Source: Streptomyces sp. NBC_00670 (lineage in GTDB: Bacteria > Actinomycetota > Actinomycetes > Streptomycetales > Streptomycetaceae). Taken from it: 64,000 bases of DNA. The stretch covers positions 2,247,501 to 2,311,500 of the forward strand of contig NZ_CP109017.1 in the NCBI RefSeq assembly GCF_036226765.1, in the 5' to 3' direction. This document shows positions 32,990-41,289 of this stretch, one piece after another (within the stretch, counting starts at the first letter, position 1; every line of letters starts with the position of its first letter). The position numbers were made by a program, and so were the translations under genes. The notes under the pieces are model-generated. The model was not told the DNA's origin. It ran no database searches and was given only the letters and a program-made list of their open reading frames with translations.

Positions 32990-33589
32990 ATGACGAGCAG
33001 GGCCAGGACCGAGGAGCGGCGCGCGGAGATCGTCCGGGCGGCCCTCGAAGTGATCGCCGAGCGCGGTTACCGGGGGGCCAGCATGGCCGCGGTGGCGGAG
33101 CGGGTGGGGCTGACCCAGCAGGGGGTGCTGCACTACTTCCCCACCAAGGACGCGCTGCTCGTGGCCGTCCTCAAGGAGCGCGACCAGTGGGACGCGGTGC
33201 CCGGTCAGCGGTGGCGGCTCGATCTGCTCGGCTCGCTGGTCGAGTACAACGCGATGCGGCCCGGGGTCGTCCAGACGTTCTCCGCGCTGCTCGGCGAGAG
33301 CGTCACCGAGGGGCACCCGGCGCGGGACTTCTTCACCGGGCGGTACGAGGAGGTCCGCGCGAGCATGGCGTCGGTCCTGCGCGCGGAGTACGGCGAGCGG
33401 CTGCCCGGCGGGCTGCCCCCGGAGCGCGTGGCACCGCTGCTGGTGGCGGTGATGGACGGGTTGCAGTTCCAGTGGCTGCTCGACCCGGAGGCGGTGGACA
33501 TGCCGGTGGCGTTCCGGGACTTCGTGGCGCTGCTGGGCGGGGGGCCGGGCGACGCCCCGGAGGCGGAGGACGGCACCGGGGCGGGCTGA
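32990..33589 (+). CDS. TetR/AcrR-family regulator
   Basis: A 199-residue repressor. The HTH is in residues ~10-55 (VIAERGYRGASMAAVAERVG, then LTQQGVLHYFPTKDALL), followed by a ligand/dimer domain (VVQTFSALLGESVTEGHPAR; FQWLLDPEAVDMP). It is divergent from the GH3 beta-glucosidase gene and probably controls it, sensing a sugar or glycoside; TetR members doing so are found in Streptomyces. ATG 32990 is clear. The gene ends seven bases before the convergent EI24 gene. Confidence 0.87.
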   Translation: MTSRARTEERRAEIVRAALEVIAERGYRGASMAAVAERVGLTQQGVLHYFPTKDALLVAVLKERDQWDAVPGQRWRLDLLGSLVEYNAMRPGVVQTFSALLGESVTEGHPARDFFTGRYEEVRASMASVLRAEYGERLPGGLPPERVAPLLVAVMDGLQFQWLLDPEAVDMPVAFRDFVALLGGGPGDAPEAEDGTGAG

Positions 33590-33596
33590 GGCCGCC

Positions 33597-34421
33597 TCAG
33601 TCGACCGGGGTGAACTCGGGGTCGCCGTAGGGGCTCCCGTCGGGGTCGCCGCCAGGGTTGCCGTCGGGGTCCCGGGTCTCCTCGCCGAGGAGTTCGCGGG
33701 CCAGCAGCGTGGCGCCGGCGACCGCGCCCGGCATCAGGAACACCGCGACGAGCGGCACCAGGAACGCCAGGCCCAGCGGGGTCCCGAAGCCCCACACCAG
33801 CATCTTGCGGGAGCGCAGCAGGGCGAGCCGTTCGCGCAGTTCGACGCCGCGGCGCTGGAGGGCGACGGCGGTGAGCTCCTCGGTGAGGAAGAACCCGGTG
33901 ACGAAGAAGCCGAGCACCGGCACGAGGGTCTGCCCGACGAACGGCAGGAACCCGCAGGCGAACAGCAGCACGCCCCACACCCCGGCCCGCACCACGATGC
34001 GCAGCCCGTCCCGCGCCGATATCCACAGCTCCCGGACGAGCGGGAGCCCGGACTCGGGGGCGGTGCCGTCCGGCGAGACGTCACGGTCGACCCGCTCCGA
34101 GAGGTTCTCGTAGAAGGGCTGGCCGACCAGGAGCGTGACGGCGGTGAACGTGACGACCGCGAGCAGCAGCGCGAGCGCGAACAGCACGGCGGTGAGGAAG
34201 CCGCGGAACAGGCCGAGCCAGGGGCTCGGCCAGTCGTCCGCGAAGGGCGTCGCCCAGGCGACGAAGTCGTCGCCCCACAGGGCGAGAGCGACGAGCGCGG
34301 CCAGGTAGAGGAGCAGGGTGATCAGGCCGGGCAGCAGGCCGAGGCCGTACGCCCGGCCGTGCCGGGCCACCCAGCGGTGGCCGGCCAGCAAGTGCCGGAA
34401 TCCTGCGGTCAGATCGTGCAT
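33597..34421 (-). CDS. EI24 (CysZ-like) membrane protein
   Basis: A 274-residue integral membrane protein with about four to five hydrophobic segments (residues ~28-48, 70-95, 145-170 and 215-240) and the family signature VGQPFYENLSERVD. The C-terminal ~25 residues are a repetitive Asp/Gly/Pro tail (DPDGNPGGDPDG). EI24/CysZ proteins include sulfate channels, but most actinobacterial members are uncharacterised. ATG 34419-34421 is chosen; a GTG three codons upstream is possible and neither has a strong ribosome site. Confidence 0.82.
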   Translation of the reverse strand: MHDLTAGFRHLLAGHRWVARHGRAYGLGLLPGLITLLLYLAALVALALWGDDFVAWATPFADDWPSPWLGLFRGFLTAVLFALALLLAVVTFTAVTLLVGQPFYENLSERVDRDVSPDGTAPESGLPLVRELWISARDGLRIVVRAGVWGVLLFACGFLPFVGQTLVPVLGFFVTGFFLTEELTAVALQRRGVELRERLALLRSRKMLVWGFGTPLGLAFLVPLVAVFLMPGAVAGATLLARELLGEETRDPDGNPGGDPDGSPYGDPEFTPVD

Positions 34422-34479
34422 GGGCTGCACGATAGCGGGCGGGGGCCGCGCCCCTTCAGGGGCCGCGGTCCCCGTCTTG

Positions 34480-35502
34480 TCAGAGCTTGACGATCATCTT
34501 GCCCGTGTTGGCGCCCTGGAGGACGCCGAGGAAGGCGTCGAGGGTGTTCTCGATGCCTTCGACGGTCGTCTCGCGGTACTTGAGGCGGCCGTCGCGGACC
34601 CAGGGGCCGATCTCCTGGACGAACTGCGGCTGGAGGTCGTAGTGGTCGCCGACGAGGAAGCCCTCGATGCGGCCGCGGGTCTGGATGAGGCGGGAGAGGT
34701 TGCGCGGGCCGGGGGCGGGCTCGGTGTTGTTGTAGACCGAGATCATGCCGCAGACCGCGATGCGGCCGTCGCGGTTGAGGCGGCCGAGGGCGGCCTCCAG
34801 GTGGTCGCCGCCGACGTTGTCGAAGTAGACGTCGATGCCGTCCGGGGCGGCCGCGCGCAGCTGTTCGGCGACCGGGGCCTCCTTGTAGTTGAAGGCGGCG
34901 TCGAAGCCGTACTCGTCGAGCAGGAGCCGCACCTTCTCGTCGGTGCCGGCGGAGCCGATGACGCGGGAGGCGCCCTTGAGCTTGGCGATCTGGCCCACCT
35001 GGCTGCCGACGGCGCCGGCCGCGCCGGAGACGAAGACGGCGTCGCCCGCCTTGAAGGAGGCGGTGCGCAGCAGGCCGGCGTAGGCGGTGAGGCCGGTCAT
35101 GCCGAGCACGCCGAGGTAGGCGGAGAGCGGGGCGGCGTCGGGGTCGACCTTGACGAGGTGCTTCGCGTCCGCGACGGCGTACTCGCGCCAGCCGAAGAAG
35201 TGCAGGACGTGGTCGCCGACGGCGATGCCCTCGGCGTTCGAGGCGAGCACCTCGCCGACGGCGCCGCCCTGCATCGGTTTGCCGAGCTCGAAGGGGGCGA
35301 CGTAGGACTTGGCGGCGCTCATGCGGCCGCGCATGTACGGGTCCACGGAGAGGTAGCGGTTGCGCACCAGGACCTGGCCCTCGCCCGGCCGGCCGACCTC
35401 CGCCTCGACGAAGGCGAAGTCCTCGGGCTTCGGCCAGCCGACGGGGCGGCTGAGCAGCTGCCATTCGCGGCCGGTGGCGGGAAGCGATGCGTGGTCGGTC
35501 AT
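34480..35502 (-). CDS. NADP-dependent MDR oxidoreductase
   Basis: A 340-residue zinc-free medium-chain reductase of the leukotriene-B4 dehydrogenase / curcumin reductase group. It has YLSVDPYMRGRM near residue 50, the Rossmann motif VSGAAGAVGSQVGQIAKLKG (about 158-177), and the signature NVGGDHLEAAL. These enzymes reduce alkenal/one double bonds with NADPH. It is divergent from a MarR regulator, with two palindromes in the shared 118-bp region, implying induction by reactive electrophiles or phenolics. ATG 35500-35502 is clear. Confidence 0.88.
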   Translation of the reverse strand: MTDHASLPATGREWQLLSRPVGWPKPEDFAFVEAEVGRPGEGQVLVRNRYLSVDPYMRGRMSAAKSYVAPFELGKPMQGGAVGEVLASNAEGIAVGDHVLHFFGWREYAVADAKHLVKVDPDAAPLSAYLGVLGMTGLTAYAGLLRTASFKAGDAVFVSGAAGAVGSQVGQIAKLKGASRVIGSAGTDEKVRLLLDEYGFDAAFNYKEAPVAEQLRAAAPDGIDVYFDNVGGDHLEAALGRLNRDGRIAVCGMISVYNNTEPAPGPRNLSRLIQTRGRIEGFLVGDHYDLQPQFVQEIGPWVRDGRLKYRETTVEGIENTLDAFLGVLQGANTGKMIVKL

Positions 35503-35541
35503 GGGGGCGCGCCCTCTCCTGTGTGTGCTTGCGCGATGCCG

Positions 35542-35590
35542 GCTGAATTTAATTCAGCACCTGAAACAACAATGGGGCTGAATATTTCAG
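35542..35590. promoter_or_regulatory. Two palindromic MarR operators
   Basis: GCTGAAT-TTA-ATTCAGC (35542-35558) and CTGAA-TAT-TTCAG (35578-35590) share the half-site CTGAAT and are 36 bases apart centre to centre minus a few. They occupy the intergenic region between the divergent reductase and MarR genes, and the second lies 30 bases before the marR start. This arrangement is typical of autoregulating MarR proteins. Confidence 0.65.
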
Positions 35591-35620
35591 GATGTCAAGT
35601 AACCGGGTACCCTCGGGGGC

Positions 35621-36067
35621 ATGGCTGGACACAAGAGCCCCCGTGTGGACGCGCTGACGCTGGAGGTCGTCGATCTGATCGGCACGGTGGTCGCGCGGTA
35701 CCACGAGGAGTACGAGGAGGCGGCGGCGGAGCACGCGCTCACGGGTGCGCAGGCGCGGCTGCTGAGCCTGCTGTCGCTGGAGCCGTTGCCGATGCGGCGG
35801 CTGGCGCGGAAGCTGAAGTGCGAGCCGTCGAACGTGACCGGGATCGTGGACCGGCTGGAGAGCCGGGGCCTCGTCGAGCGCCGGCCGGACCCCGACGACC
35901 GGCGGGTGAAGCTGGCGGCGGCGACGGAGGAGGGCCGCCGGGTGGCTCGCGGCCTCCGCGACTCCCTCCACTTCGCCCGCGAGCCCCTGGCCGCCCTCAC
36001 CGAAGCGGAACGGGTGTCCCTACGGGACCTACTGCGCCGGATGCTCCCGGAGGAGGACGCGAGCTGA
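35621..36067 (+). CDS. MarR-family regulator
   Basis: A 148-residue winged-helix repressor: AQARLLSLLSLEPLPMRRLA, RKLKCEPSNVTGIVDRLESR with GLVERRPDPDDRRVKLAAAT forming the recognition helix and wing. One Cys in the recognition region (KLKCEPSN) could make it redox- or electrophile-sensitive, which would suit control of an alkenal reductase; this is speculation. It is divergent from that reductase and has two likely operators in between. Confidence 0.88.
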   Translation: MAGHKSPRVDALTLEVVDLIGTVVARYHEEYEEAAAEHALTGAQARLLSLLSLEPLPMRRLARKLKCEPSNVTGIVDRLESRGLVERRPDPDDRRVKLAAATEEGRRVARGLRDSLHFAREPLAALTEAERVSLRDLLRRMLPEEDAS

Positions 36068-36096
36068 CCACCCCGTCAGGGGCCCCGCAGGGGCCC

Positions 36097-36240
36097 TGTA
36101 AGGGGCGCGGGGCTGTGTCTTTTGCGCGGCTCCGCCGCGGGATGCGCGAGCGCCAACCCCGCGCCCCTCAGGGGCGCGGGGAACTGCGCGATCAGCCACG
36201 ACGCACCCGCACCCGCCGACGAACCCACCCACCCGAGTTC
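36097..36240. repeat. Dispersed intergenic repeat, copy 4
   Basis: Contains two core units: AAGGGGCGCGGGGCTGTG near 36101 and CCCCTCAGGGGCGCGGGGAA near 36164, then GATCAGCCACGACGCACCCG and an ACCCACCCGAGTTCCC tail. It lies between the convergent MarR and zinc-ribbon genes. Further related GGGGCGGAGCCCC units continue into 36260-36300. Confidence 0.75.
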
Positions 36241-36321
36241 CCGGGCGCCCTCCCCCGGGGTACAAGGGGCGGAGCCCCTTGAAGGGGATGGGAAGGGTAG
36301 GGGCGGCGGGGGCGAAAACCC

Positions 36322-37545
36322 CTACGTGCACCACCACAGGAAACGGTCACACGTGTCCGACGGCGACGGCTCCGACGACGGCGTCGTCGACCCCGGCTCC
36401 TCGGACGAGGGGCTCCCCGCGTCCCCGCCCCCGCTTCCGCCTTCGCCTCCCGGCGACGCCGTCTCCGACGACCCCGCCGTCTCCCCCCGCCCCGTCGTCG
36501 TCCCCGGCGCCGCCCCGCCCGACGTCTCGGACGCGCTCGCCGGCGCGCCCTTCCCCTCATCCTTCGCGGAACGCGACGCCGACGCGGACGCGGACGCGGA
36601 GGCATCCGGCGTCGCGCTCGCCGTCCCGTCGCCGCGACCCGCGGAACCGGACGTTCCGGGCTCGCCGGACCGCTCGGGCGAGGAGCCGGCGTCGTCGCTC
36701 GCCGGATCACCCGTCGCGGCGGTCTCCGGCGCGGAGCCCGGGGACTCGGTGCCGAGTTCCGCGAGGCTCAGGCCGCCGGCGGCGAGGAGCAGGCCGGCGC
36801 CGACGAGGAGGACGCGGCGGCGTCGGCGGCGGTGGGAGGCGGCGCGGCGGTCGCGGCGGCCGGGGGGTTCCTCGGGGGTTTCCTCGCCCCCGCCGCCCCT
36901 GCCCTGCCCATCCTCACGGGGCTCCGCCCCTTCGACCCCGTCCGGCTGGGGCTCCGCCCCGAGGGAGGCTTCGCCAACAGGAGGCAAGTCTTCAAGGGGC
37001 TCCGCCCCGGACCCCCGCGGGAGCTGCGCCCCCTGCACCCCCGTGTGAGGGGCTTCGCCCCCGTCGCCGGTCAGGGGGCTCTCGCCCCCGCTCCCGAGGG
37101 GGCTCTGCCCCCTGGACCCCCGAGAGGCACGGCGGCCACGCCCCCGCCGAGCCACGGGCTCCACCGCTTCGCCCCCGCCGGAATGGGGCTCGGCCCCTCC
37201 GCCCCCGCCGGAATGGGGCTCCGCCCCTCCGCCCCCGCCGGAATGGGGCTCCGCCCCTCCGCCCCCGTCGGGGTGGGGCTCCATCCCGAGAGAGGCTTCG
37301 CCGGCAGGCGTGTGGGGCGAGCCCTCAGAAGCAGCCCCCACCCCGACGGCGGCTTCGCCGGCAGGCATGTGGGGCGGACCCCCAAGGGGCTCCGTCCCGA
37401 CGGCGGCTTTGCCGGTGGGAGGCACGGTCGGGCGGGGCTCCGCCCCGTTCCCCGCTTCCCCCTCCAGCCACCCCACCGGTGTCCCGCAACCCGGGCACGC
37501 CAGGGCTCCGTTGAGGTGTCGTCGGCAGGGGGTGCAGTAGTCCAT
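36322..37545 (-). CDS. Zinc-ribbon membrane protein with repeat-built linker
   Basis: A 407-residue protein. The N-terminus MDYCTPCRRHLNGALACPGC has Cys4, Cys7, Cys17 and Cys20, a short zinc ribbon. Residues ~30-235 are a Gly/Glu/Pro-rich linker containing four 10-residue units of GGGGGAEPHS type and many AEPxP/EASLG blocks. An Arg-rich stretch and one membrane helix follow at about 245-262, then a Ser/Glu/Thr-rich outer region ending CDRFLWWCT. The ribbon is thus cytosolic and the acidic tail outside. The same family lies in this position near fab in S. coelicolor; its function is unknown. Much of the linker DNA is built of GGGGCTCCGCCCC repeats. Confidence 0.7.
   Translation of the reverse strand: MDYCTPCRRHLNGALACPGCGTPVGWLEGEAGNGAEPRPTVPPTGKAAVGTEPLGGPPHMPAGEAAVGVGAASEGSPHTPAGEASLGMEPHPDGGGGAEPHSGGGGGAEPHSGGGGGAEPHSGGGEAVEPVARRGRGRRASRGSRGQSPLGSGGESPLTGDGGEAPHTGVQGAQLPRGSGAEPLEDLPPVGEASLGAEPQPDGVEGAEPREDGQGRGGGGEETPEEPPGRRDRRAASHRRRRRRVLLVGAGLLLAAGGLSLAELGTESPGSAPETAATGDPASDDAGSSPERSGEPGTSGSAGRGDGTASATPDASASASASASRSAKDEGKGAPASASETSGGAAPGTTTGRGETAGSSETASPGGEGGSGGGDAGSPSSEEPGSTTPSSEPSPSDTCDRFLWWCT
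37171..37290. repeat. 30-bp tandem repeat, four units, in coding sequence
   Basis: Exact 30-base units begin at 37171, 37201 and 37231, with a degenerate fourth at 37261. Each starts GCCCCCGCCGGAATGGGGCT and encodes ten residues on the minus strand. The period keeps the reading frame of the zinc-ribbon protein. Confidence 0.9.
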
Positions 37546-37696
37546 GTCGCCGGAAGACTAGGTTCCCCCGACCCGGTTGCCCAGTGACTGCTGTGAAAGT
37601 TGTGTGGGGAACGATCAGTTATCAGGAGATTCCGCCCGCCCACCTCGTGCGCGACCCATTGACACTCCTCCCACCACCTCTTACTGTCACGCCAGC

Positions 37697-37717
37697 ATTT
37701 CGAACGAGTGACGAAAT
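37697..37717. promoter_or_regulatory. Candidate operator of the sugar-acid operon
   Basis: ATTTCG (37697-37702) and CGAAAT (37712-37717) form an inverted repeat around nine bases, and TCGAAC recurs right after it. It lies 42 bases before the dehydratase start in an AT-richer stretch. IclR- or GntR-type regulators of sugar-acid operons bind such sites; no regulator is adjacent. Confidence 0.4.
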
Positions 37718-37759
37718 ATCGAACAGAACACAGCGGCAACCAGAGCGAGAGGCGACACC

Positions 37760-38923
37760 GTGCGCATCACCGGAATCAGCACACACGTGGTCGGGACGCC
37801 GTGGCGCAACCTGACCTACGTCCAGGTGCACACCGACGAAGGGATCACCGGAGTCGGCGAGACCCGGATGCTGGGGCACACCGACGCCCTCCTCGGCTAC
37901 CTGAAGGAGGCCGAGGCCAACCACATTCTCGGTTCCGACCCGTTCGCTGTCGAGGATCTCGTGCGCCGCATGAAGTACGGCGACTACGGCCGCGCGGGTG
38001 AGATCGTGATGTCCGGCATCGCGGTCGTCGAGATGGCGTGCTGGGACATCAAGGGCAAGGCCCTCGGCGTCCCCGTCTGGCAGTTGCTCGGCGGAAAGGT
38101 GACCGACAAGGTCAAGGCGTACGCCAACGGCTGGTACACCACCGAGCGCACGCCGGAGGCGTACCACAAGGCCGCGCAGGGGGTCATGGAGCGCGGTTAC
38201 CGCGCGCTGAAGATCGACCCGTTCGGCACCGGGCACTTCGAGCTCGACCAGGAGCAGACGCACTACGCCGTCTCGCTCATCGAGGCCGTGCGCGACGCCA
38301 TCGGGCCCGACGCCGAGCTGATGCTGGAGATGCACGGGCGGTTCTCCCCCGCCACCGCCGTCCGCCTCGCCAAGGAGATGGCCCCGTTCAAGCCGGCCTG
38401 GCTGGAGGAGCCGGTGCCGCCGGAGAACCTCAAGGCGCTGGAGAAGGTCGCCGCCAAGGTCGACATCCCGGTCGCCACCGGTGAGCGCATCCACGACCGG
38501 ATCGAGTTCCGGGAGCTGTTCGACAGCCAGGCCGTCGACATCCTCCAGCCCGACGTCGGCCACATCGGCGGCATCTGGGAGACCCGCAAGCTCGCCGCCA
38601 CCGCCGAGACGCACTACATGCTCGTCGCCCCGCACAACGTCGGCGGCTCCGTGCTCACCGCCGCCTCCCTCCAGGTCGGCTTCACCTCCCCGAACTTCAA
38701 GATCCTGGAGCACTTCAACGACTTCGCCGACGCGGAGATCAAGAAGGTGGTCAAGGGCGCCCCGCAGGTGGACCCGGAGGACGGCTGCTTCCACGTCTCC
38801 GACGCGCCCGGGCTCGGCGTCGAGCTGGACGTCGACGCGGCGGCCGAGTTCCCGCAGCAGCAGGCCCGGTTCGACCTGTGGGCCGAGGGCTGGGAGAAGC
38901 GCGCCCCCAAGGCCACCCAGTGA
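37760..38923 (+). CDS. Enolase-superfamily sugar-acid dehydratase
   Basis: A 387-residue member of the mandelate racemase/galactonate dehydratase group. Metal ligands are in ELMLEMHGRF, AWLEEPVPPEN and ATGERIHDR; the acid/base side has ALKIDPFG and a His in VAPHNVGG. The N-terminal capping domain is complete (HTDEGITGVGE). Related enzymes dehydrate D-galactonate or other aldonates to 2-keto-3-deoxy acids. The exact substrate cannot be told from sequence. It is first gene of an operon with a zinc dehydrogenase whose start overlaps this stop by four bases, near a sugar ABC importer. Confidence 0.85.
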   Translation: MRITGISTHVVGTPWRNLTYVQVHTDEGITGVGETRMLGHTDALLGYLKEAEANHILGSDPFAVEDLVRRMKYGDYGRAGEIVMSGIAVVEMACWDIKGKALGVPVWQLLGGKVTDKVKAYANGWYTTERTPEAYHKAAQGVMERGYRALKIDPFGTGHFELDQEQTHYAVSLIEAVRDAIGPDAELMLEMHGRFSPATAVRLAKEMAPFKPAWLEEPVPPENLKALEKVAAKVDIPVATGERIHDRIEFRELFDSQAVDILQPDVGHIGGIWETRKLAATAETHYMLVAPHNVGGSVLTAASLQVGFTSPNFKILEHFNDFADAEIKKVVKGAPQVDPEDGCFHVSDAPGLGVELDVDAAAEFPQQQARFDLWAEGWEKRAPKATQ

Positions 38924-39954
38924 GCACCGGCGCCCCCGACGCCGGCACCGGCCGTACCGCCGTCCTCGTGGAGGCGCCCGGCGCCCACCGCCTCGTCCCG
39001 CACACCCCGCGGGAGCCCGGGCCCGGCGAAGCCCTGGTCGCCGTCCACGCCGTCGGGATCTGCGGCAGCGACCGCGAGGTGTACCAGGGCAACCGGCCCG
39101 AGGGGTACGTCCGTTACCCGCTCACCCCGGGCCACGAGTGGTCCGGCACCGTCGCCCGGGTCGGTGCCGGGGTGCCCGCCTCCCTCGTGGGCCGCAAGGT
39201 CGTCGGCGAGGGGTTCCGCAACTGCCAGGTCTGCGACCGCTGTCACGCGGGCGAGACCACGCTGTGCACCGCCGGCTACGAGGAGACCGGGTTCACGCAG
39301 CCCGGCGCGATGGCCGCCACCCTGACCCTGCCGGCCCGGCTGCTGCACGTCCTGCCGGACGACGCCGGGCTGACGGCCGCCGCGCTGCTCGAACCCGCCG
39401 CCTGTGTCGCCGCCGCCGCGCTCAAGGCGCAGGCACGGCCGGGCGAGCGGGTCGCGGTGGTCGGCACCGGCACGCTCGGCATGTTCGCGGCGCAGTTCCT
39501 GCGGGCGGGCTCGCCCGGGGAGCTGCTCGTGGTGGGCACCCGACGCGACCGCGAGTCGCTGTCCCGGGAGTTCGGCGCCACCGACTTCCGTACCAAGGAC
39601 GAGGCGCTCCCGGACGACTTCGACGTGGTCGTCGAAACGGCCGGGTCCGCCGACGCCGCGCGCACCGCCGCCGGCCTGCTGCGGCGCGGCGGGCGGCTGG
39701 TGCTGACCGGCATCCCGGCCCCGGGCGCGGACGGGCTCGACCCGACCGATCTCGTCGTACGCCAGCTGGAGGTGCACACCGTGTTCGGGGCGCCGCCGGA
39801 GGCGTGGGCGCACACGGTGCGGGTCTTCGGGGCGGGGCTGCTCGACCCGCTGCCGCTGATCTCGCACGAGCTGCCGCTCGACGAATTCGCCCGCGCCATC
39901 GAACTGGTGGGGTCCGGGGACCCGAAGGTGGGCAAGGTGCTGTTGCGGCCGTAG
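38920..39954 (+). CDS. Zinc-dependent alcohol (polyol/sugar) dehydrogenase
   Basis: A 344-residue medium-chain dehydrogenase. The catalytic zinc Cys is in VGICGSDREVY, with GHEWSGTVARVG; the structural-zinc lobe has CQVCDRCHAGETTLC; the Rossmann motif is VAVVGTGTLGMFAAQF. The overall pattern fits threonine/sorbitol/idonate-type dehydrogenases. GTG 38920 overlaps the dehydratase stop (GTGA). It probably oxidises the sugar or aldonate handled by the neighbouring enzyme. A strong hairpin at 39987-40031 closes the operon. Confidence 0.87.
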   Translation: MSTGAPDAGTGRTAVLVEAPGAHRLVPHTPREPGPGEALVAVHAVGICGSDREVYQGNRPEGYVRYPLTPGHEWSGTVARVGAGVPASLVGRKVVGEGFRNCQVCDRCHAGETTLCTAGYEETGFTQPGAMAATLTLPARLLHVLPDDAGLTAAALLEPAACVAAAALKAQARPGERVAVVGTGTLGMFAAQFLRAGSPGELLVVGTRRDRESLSREFGATDFRTKDEALPDDFDVVVETAGSADAARTAAGLLRRGGRLVLTGIPAPGADGLDPTDLVVRQLEVHTVFGAPPEAWAHTVRVFGAGLLDPLPLISHELPLDEFARAIELVGSGDPKVGKVLLRP

Positions 39955-39986
39955 GTCCCCCCCGGGGGGACGGCCGCGACCCGAGC

Positions 39987-40031
39987 CGTGCGCCGGTACG
40001 GAGCGACCTGACGGCCCCGTACCGGCGCACG
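39987..40031 (+). terminator. Hairpin terminator after the dehydrogenase
   Basis: Perfect 15-bp arms (CGTGCGCCGGTACGG and complement) at 39987-40001 and 40017-40031 with a 15-base loop, 33 bases after the stop. No T-tract, as is common in Streptomyces. Confidence 0.6.
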
Positions 40032-40171
40032 ACCCACCATCCCGGGCCCCCGGCCACCGCCGCCACCCACCCCTACCGCCCTCCGCGAACCCCGTCCGAC
40101 ATACCGAACAGCGCCGGCCCCCGGCCCTCCGGCTCCAGACACACGCACATGACGCACATGAAGGACACCTC

Positions 40172-41140
40172 GTGACCGACGCTTCCCCTACGGCGGCCCG
40201 TCGACCCGGTGAGCAGGCGCTCGCCGCGCTCGGCCTGGACGCGCCCGCCCTCTCCCCCGCCGACGCCTCCCCGCACGCCTTCCCCGGCGGCGGCCGCTGG
40301 CGCACCGAGGTGCCCTCCTGCGAGGGCCCGGAGGCGCTCGCCGTGGTCCTGAAGGAGGCCTCCCGGCTCGACGTGCCGATCCACCGGATCAGCCAGGGCA
40401 GCGGCGTGTGGATGCTGACCGACGCCGAGATCACCGAGATGGTCGAGGCCACCGCCGCGCGGGACATCGAGCTGTGCCTGTTCACCGGGCCGCGCGGCAC
40501 CTGGGACATCGGCGGCTCCGTGCGCACCGACTCCCGCGGCGGCGGGCTGCGCGCCCGGGGCCACGACGCGGTGGCCGGCTGCCTGGAGGACGCGGTGCGC
40601 GCCACCGAACTCGGCGTGAAGTGCCTGCTGGTGGCCGACGAGGGCGTGCTGTGGACGCTGCACCGCGCGCGCACCCAGGGCATCATCCCGGCCGACACGA
40701 CGCTGAAGGTCTCGGCGCTGATCGGCCCCGTCAACCCGGCCTCGTTCGCCGTGTACGAGCGGCTCGGCGCGGACTCGGTCAACGTCCCCAGCGATCTGAC
40801 CCTGGACCATCTGACCGAGATCCGCCGGGTCTCGGGCGCCCCGATGGACATGTACATCGAGGCGCCGGACGATCTGGGCGGTTATGTGCGGATGTACGAG
40901 GTGGCCGAGCTGATCCGCCGGGGCGCCCCGATCTATCTGAAGTTCGGGCTGTCCAAGGCGCCCGGAATCTACCCCTACGGGCACCAGTTGCGGGAGGTCA
41001 CGCTGGCCACGGCCAAGGAGCGGGTGCGCCGCGGGCGGCTCGCCCTGGACCTGCTCGCGCGCCACGGGGCGGACACCGACATGGCCCCGCCGGGGTCCCG
41101 GATGCCGGGTTCGCTGCGACGGTTCGACACCGGCGCATAA
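40172..41140 (+). CDS. Peptidase-U32-like TIM-barrel protein
   Basis: A 322-residue cytosolic protein that resembles U32-type proteins in general layout ([70 protein letters not shown]). The classical U32 Cys-rich signature is absent, so peptidase activity is doubtful. U32 relatives act in tRNA or ubiquinone hydroxylation as well. It sits just before a sugar ABC importer and after sugar-acid enzymes, so a sugar-related aldolase or lyase role is possible. ATG/GTG choice: GTG 40172 has AAGGACAC before it. Confidence 0.5.
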   Translation: MTDASPTAARRPGEQALAALGLDAPALSPADASPHAFPGGGRWRTEVPSCEGPEALAVVLKEASRLDVPIHRISQGSGVWMLTDAEITEMVEATAARDIELCLFTGPRGTWDIGGSVRTDSRGGGLRARGHDAVAGCLEDAVRATELGVKCLLVADEGVLWTLHRARTQGIIPADTTLKVSALIGPVNPASFAVYERLGADSVNVPSDLTLDHLTEIRRVSGAPMDMYIEAPDDLGGYVRMYEVAELIRRGAPIYLKFGLSKAPGIYPYGHQLREVTLATAKERVRRGRLALDLLARHGADTDMAPPGSRMPGSLRRFDTGA

Positions 41141-41289
41141 CGTTCCCGAAAAATCTCTTCACACAAGACGACACAGTCGCGCAGAATCCCACACACTCGC
41201 CTTCGATCCTTCCTCGCACCGCCCTCCACGCACCGCGCACCGGAGGACCGGTCCACGTCCAACTGAGCCTGACGCCAAGGATGTTCAAC

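Noticed and set aside
37171..37290. 30-bp repeats as a CRISPR array
   Set aside because: Units are directly adjacent with no spacers and keep the reading frame of a protein gene.
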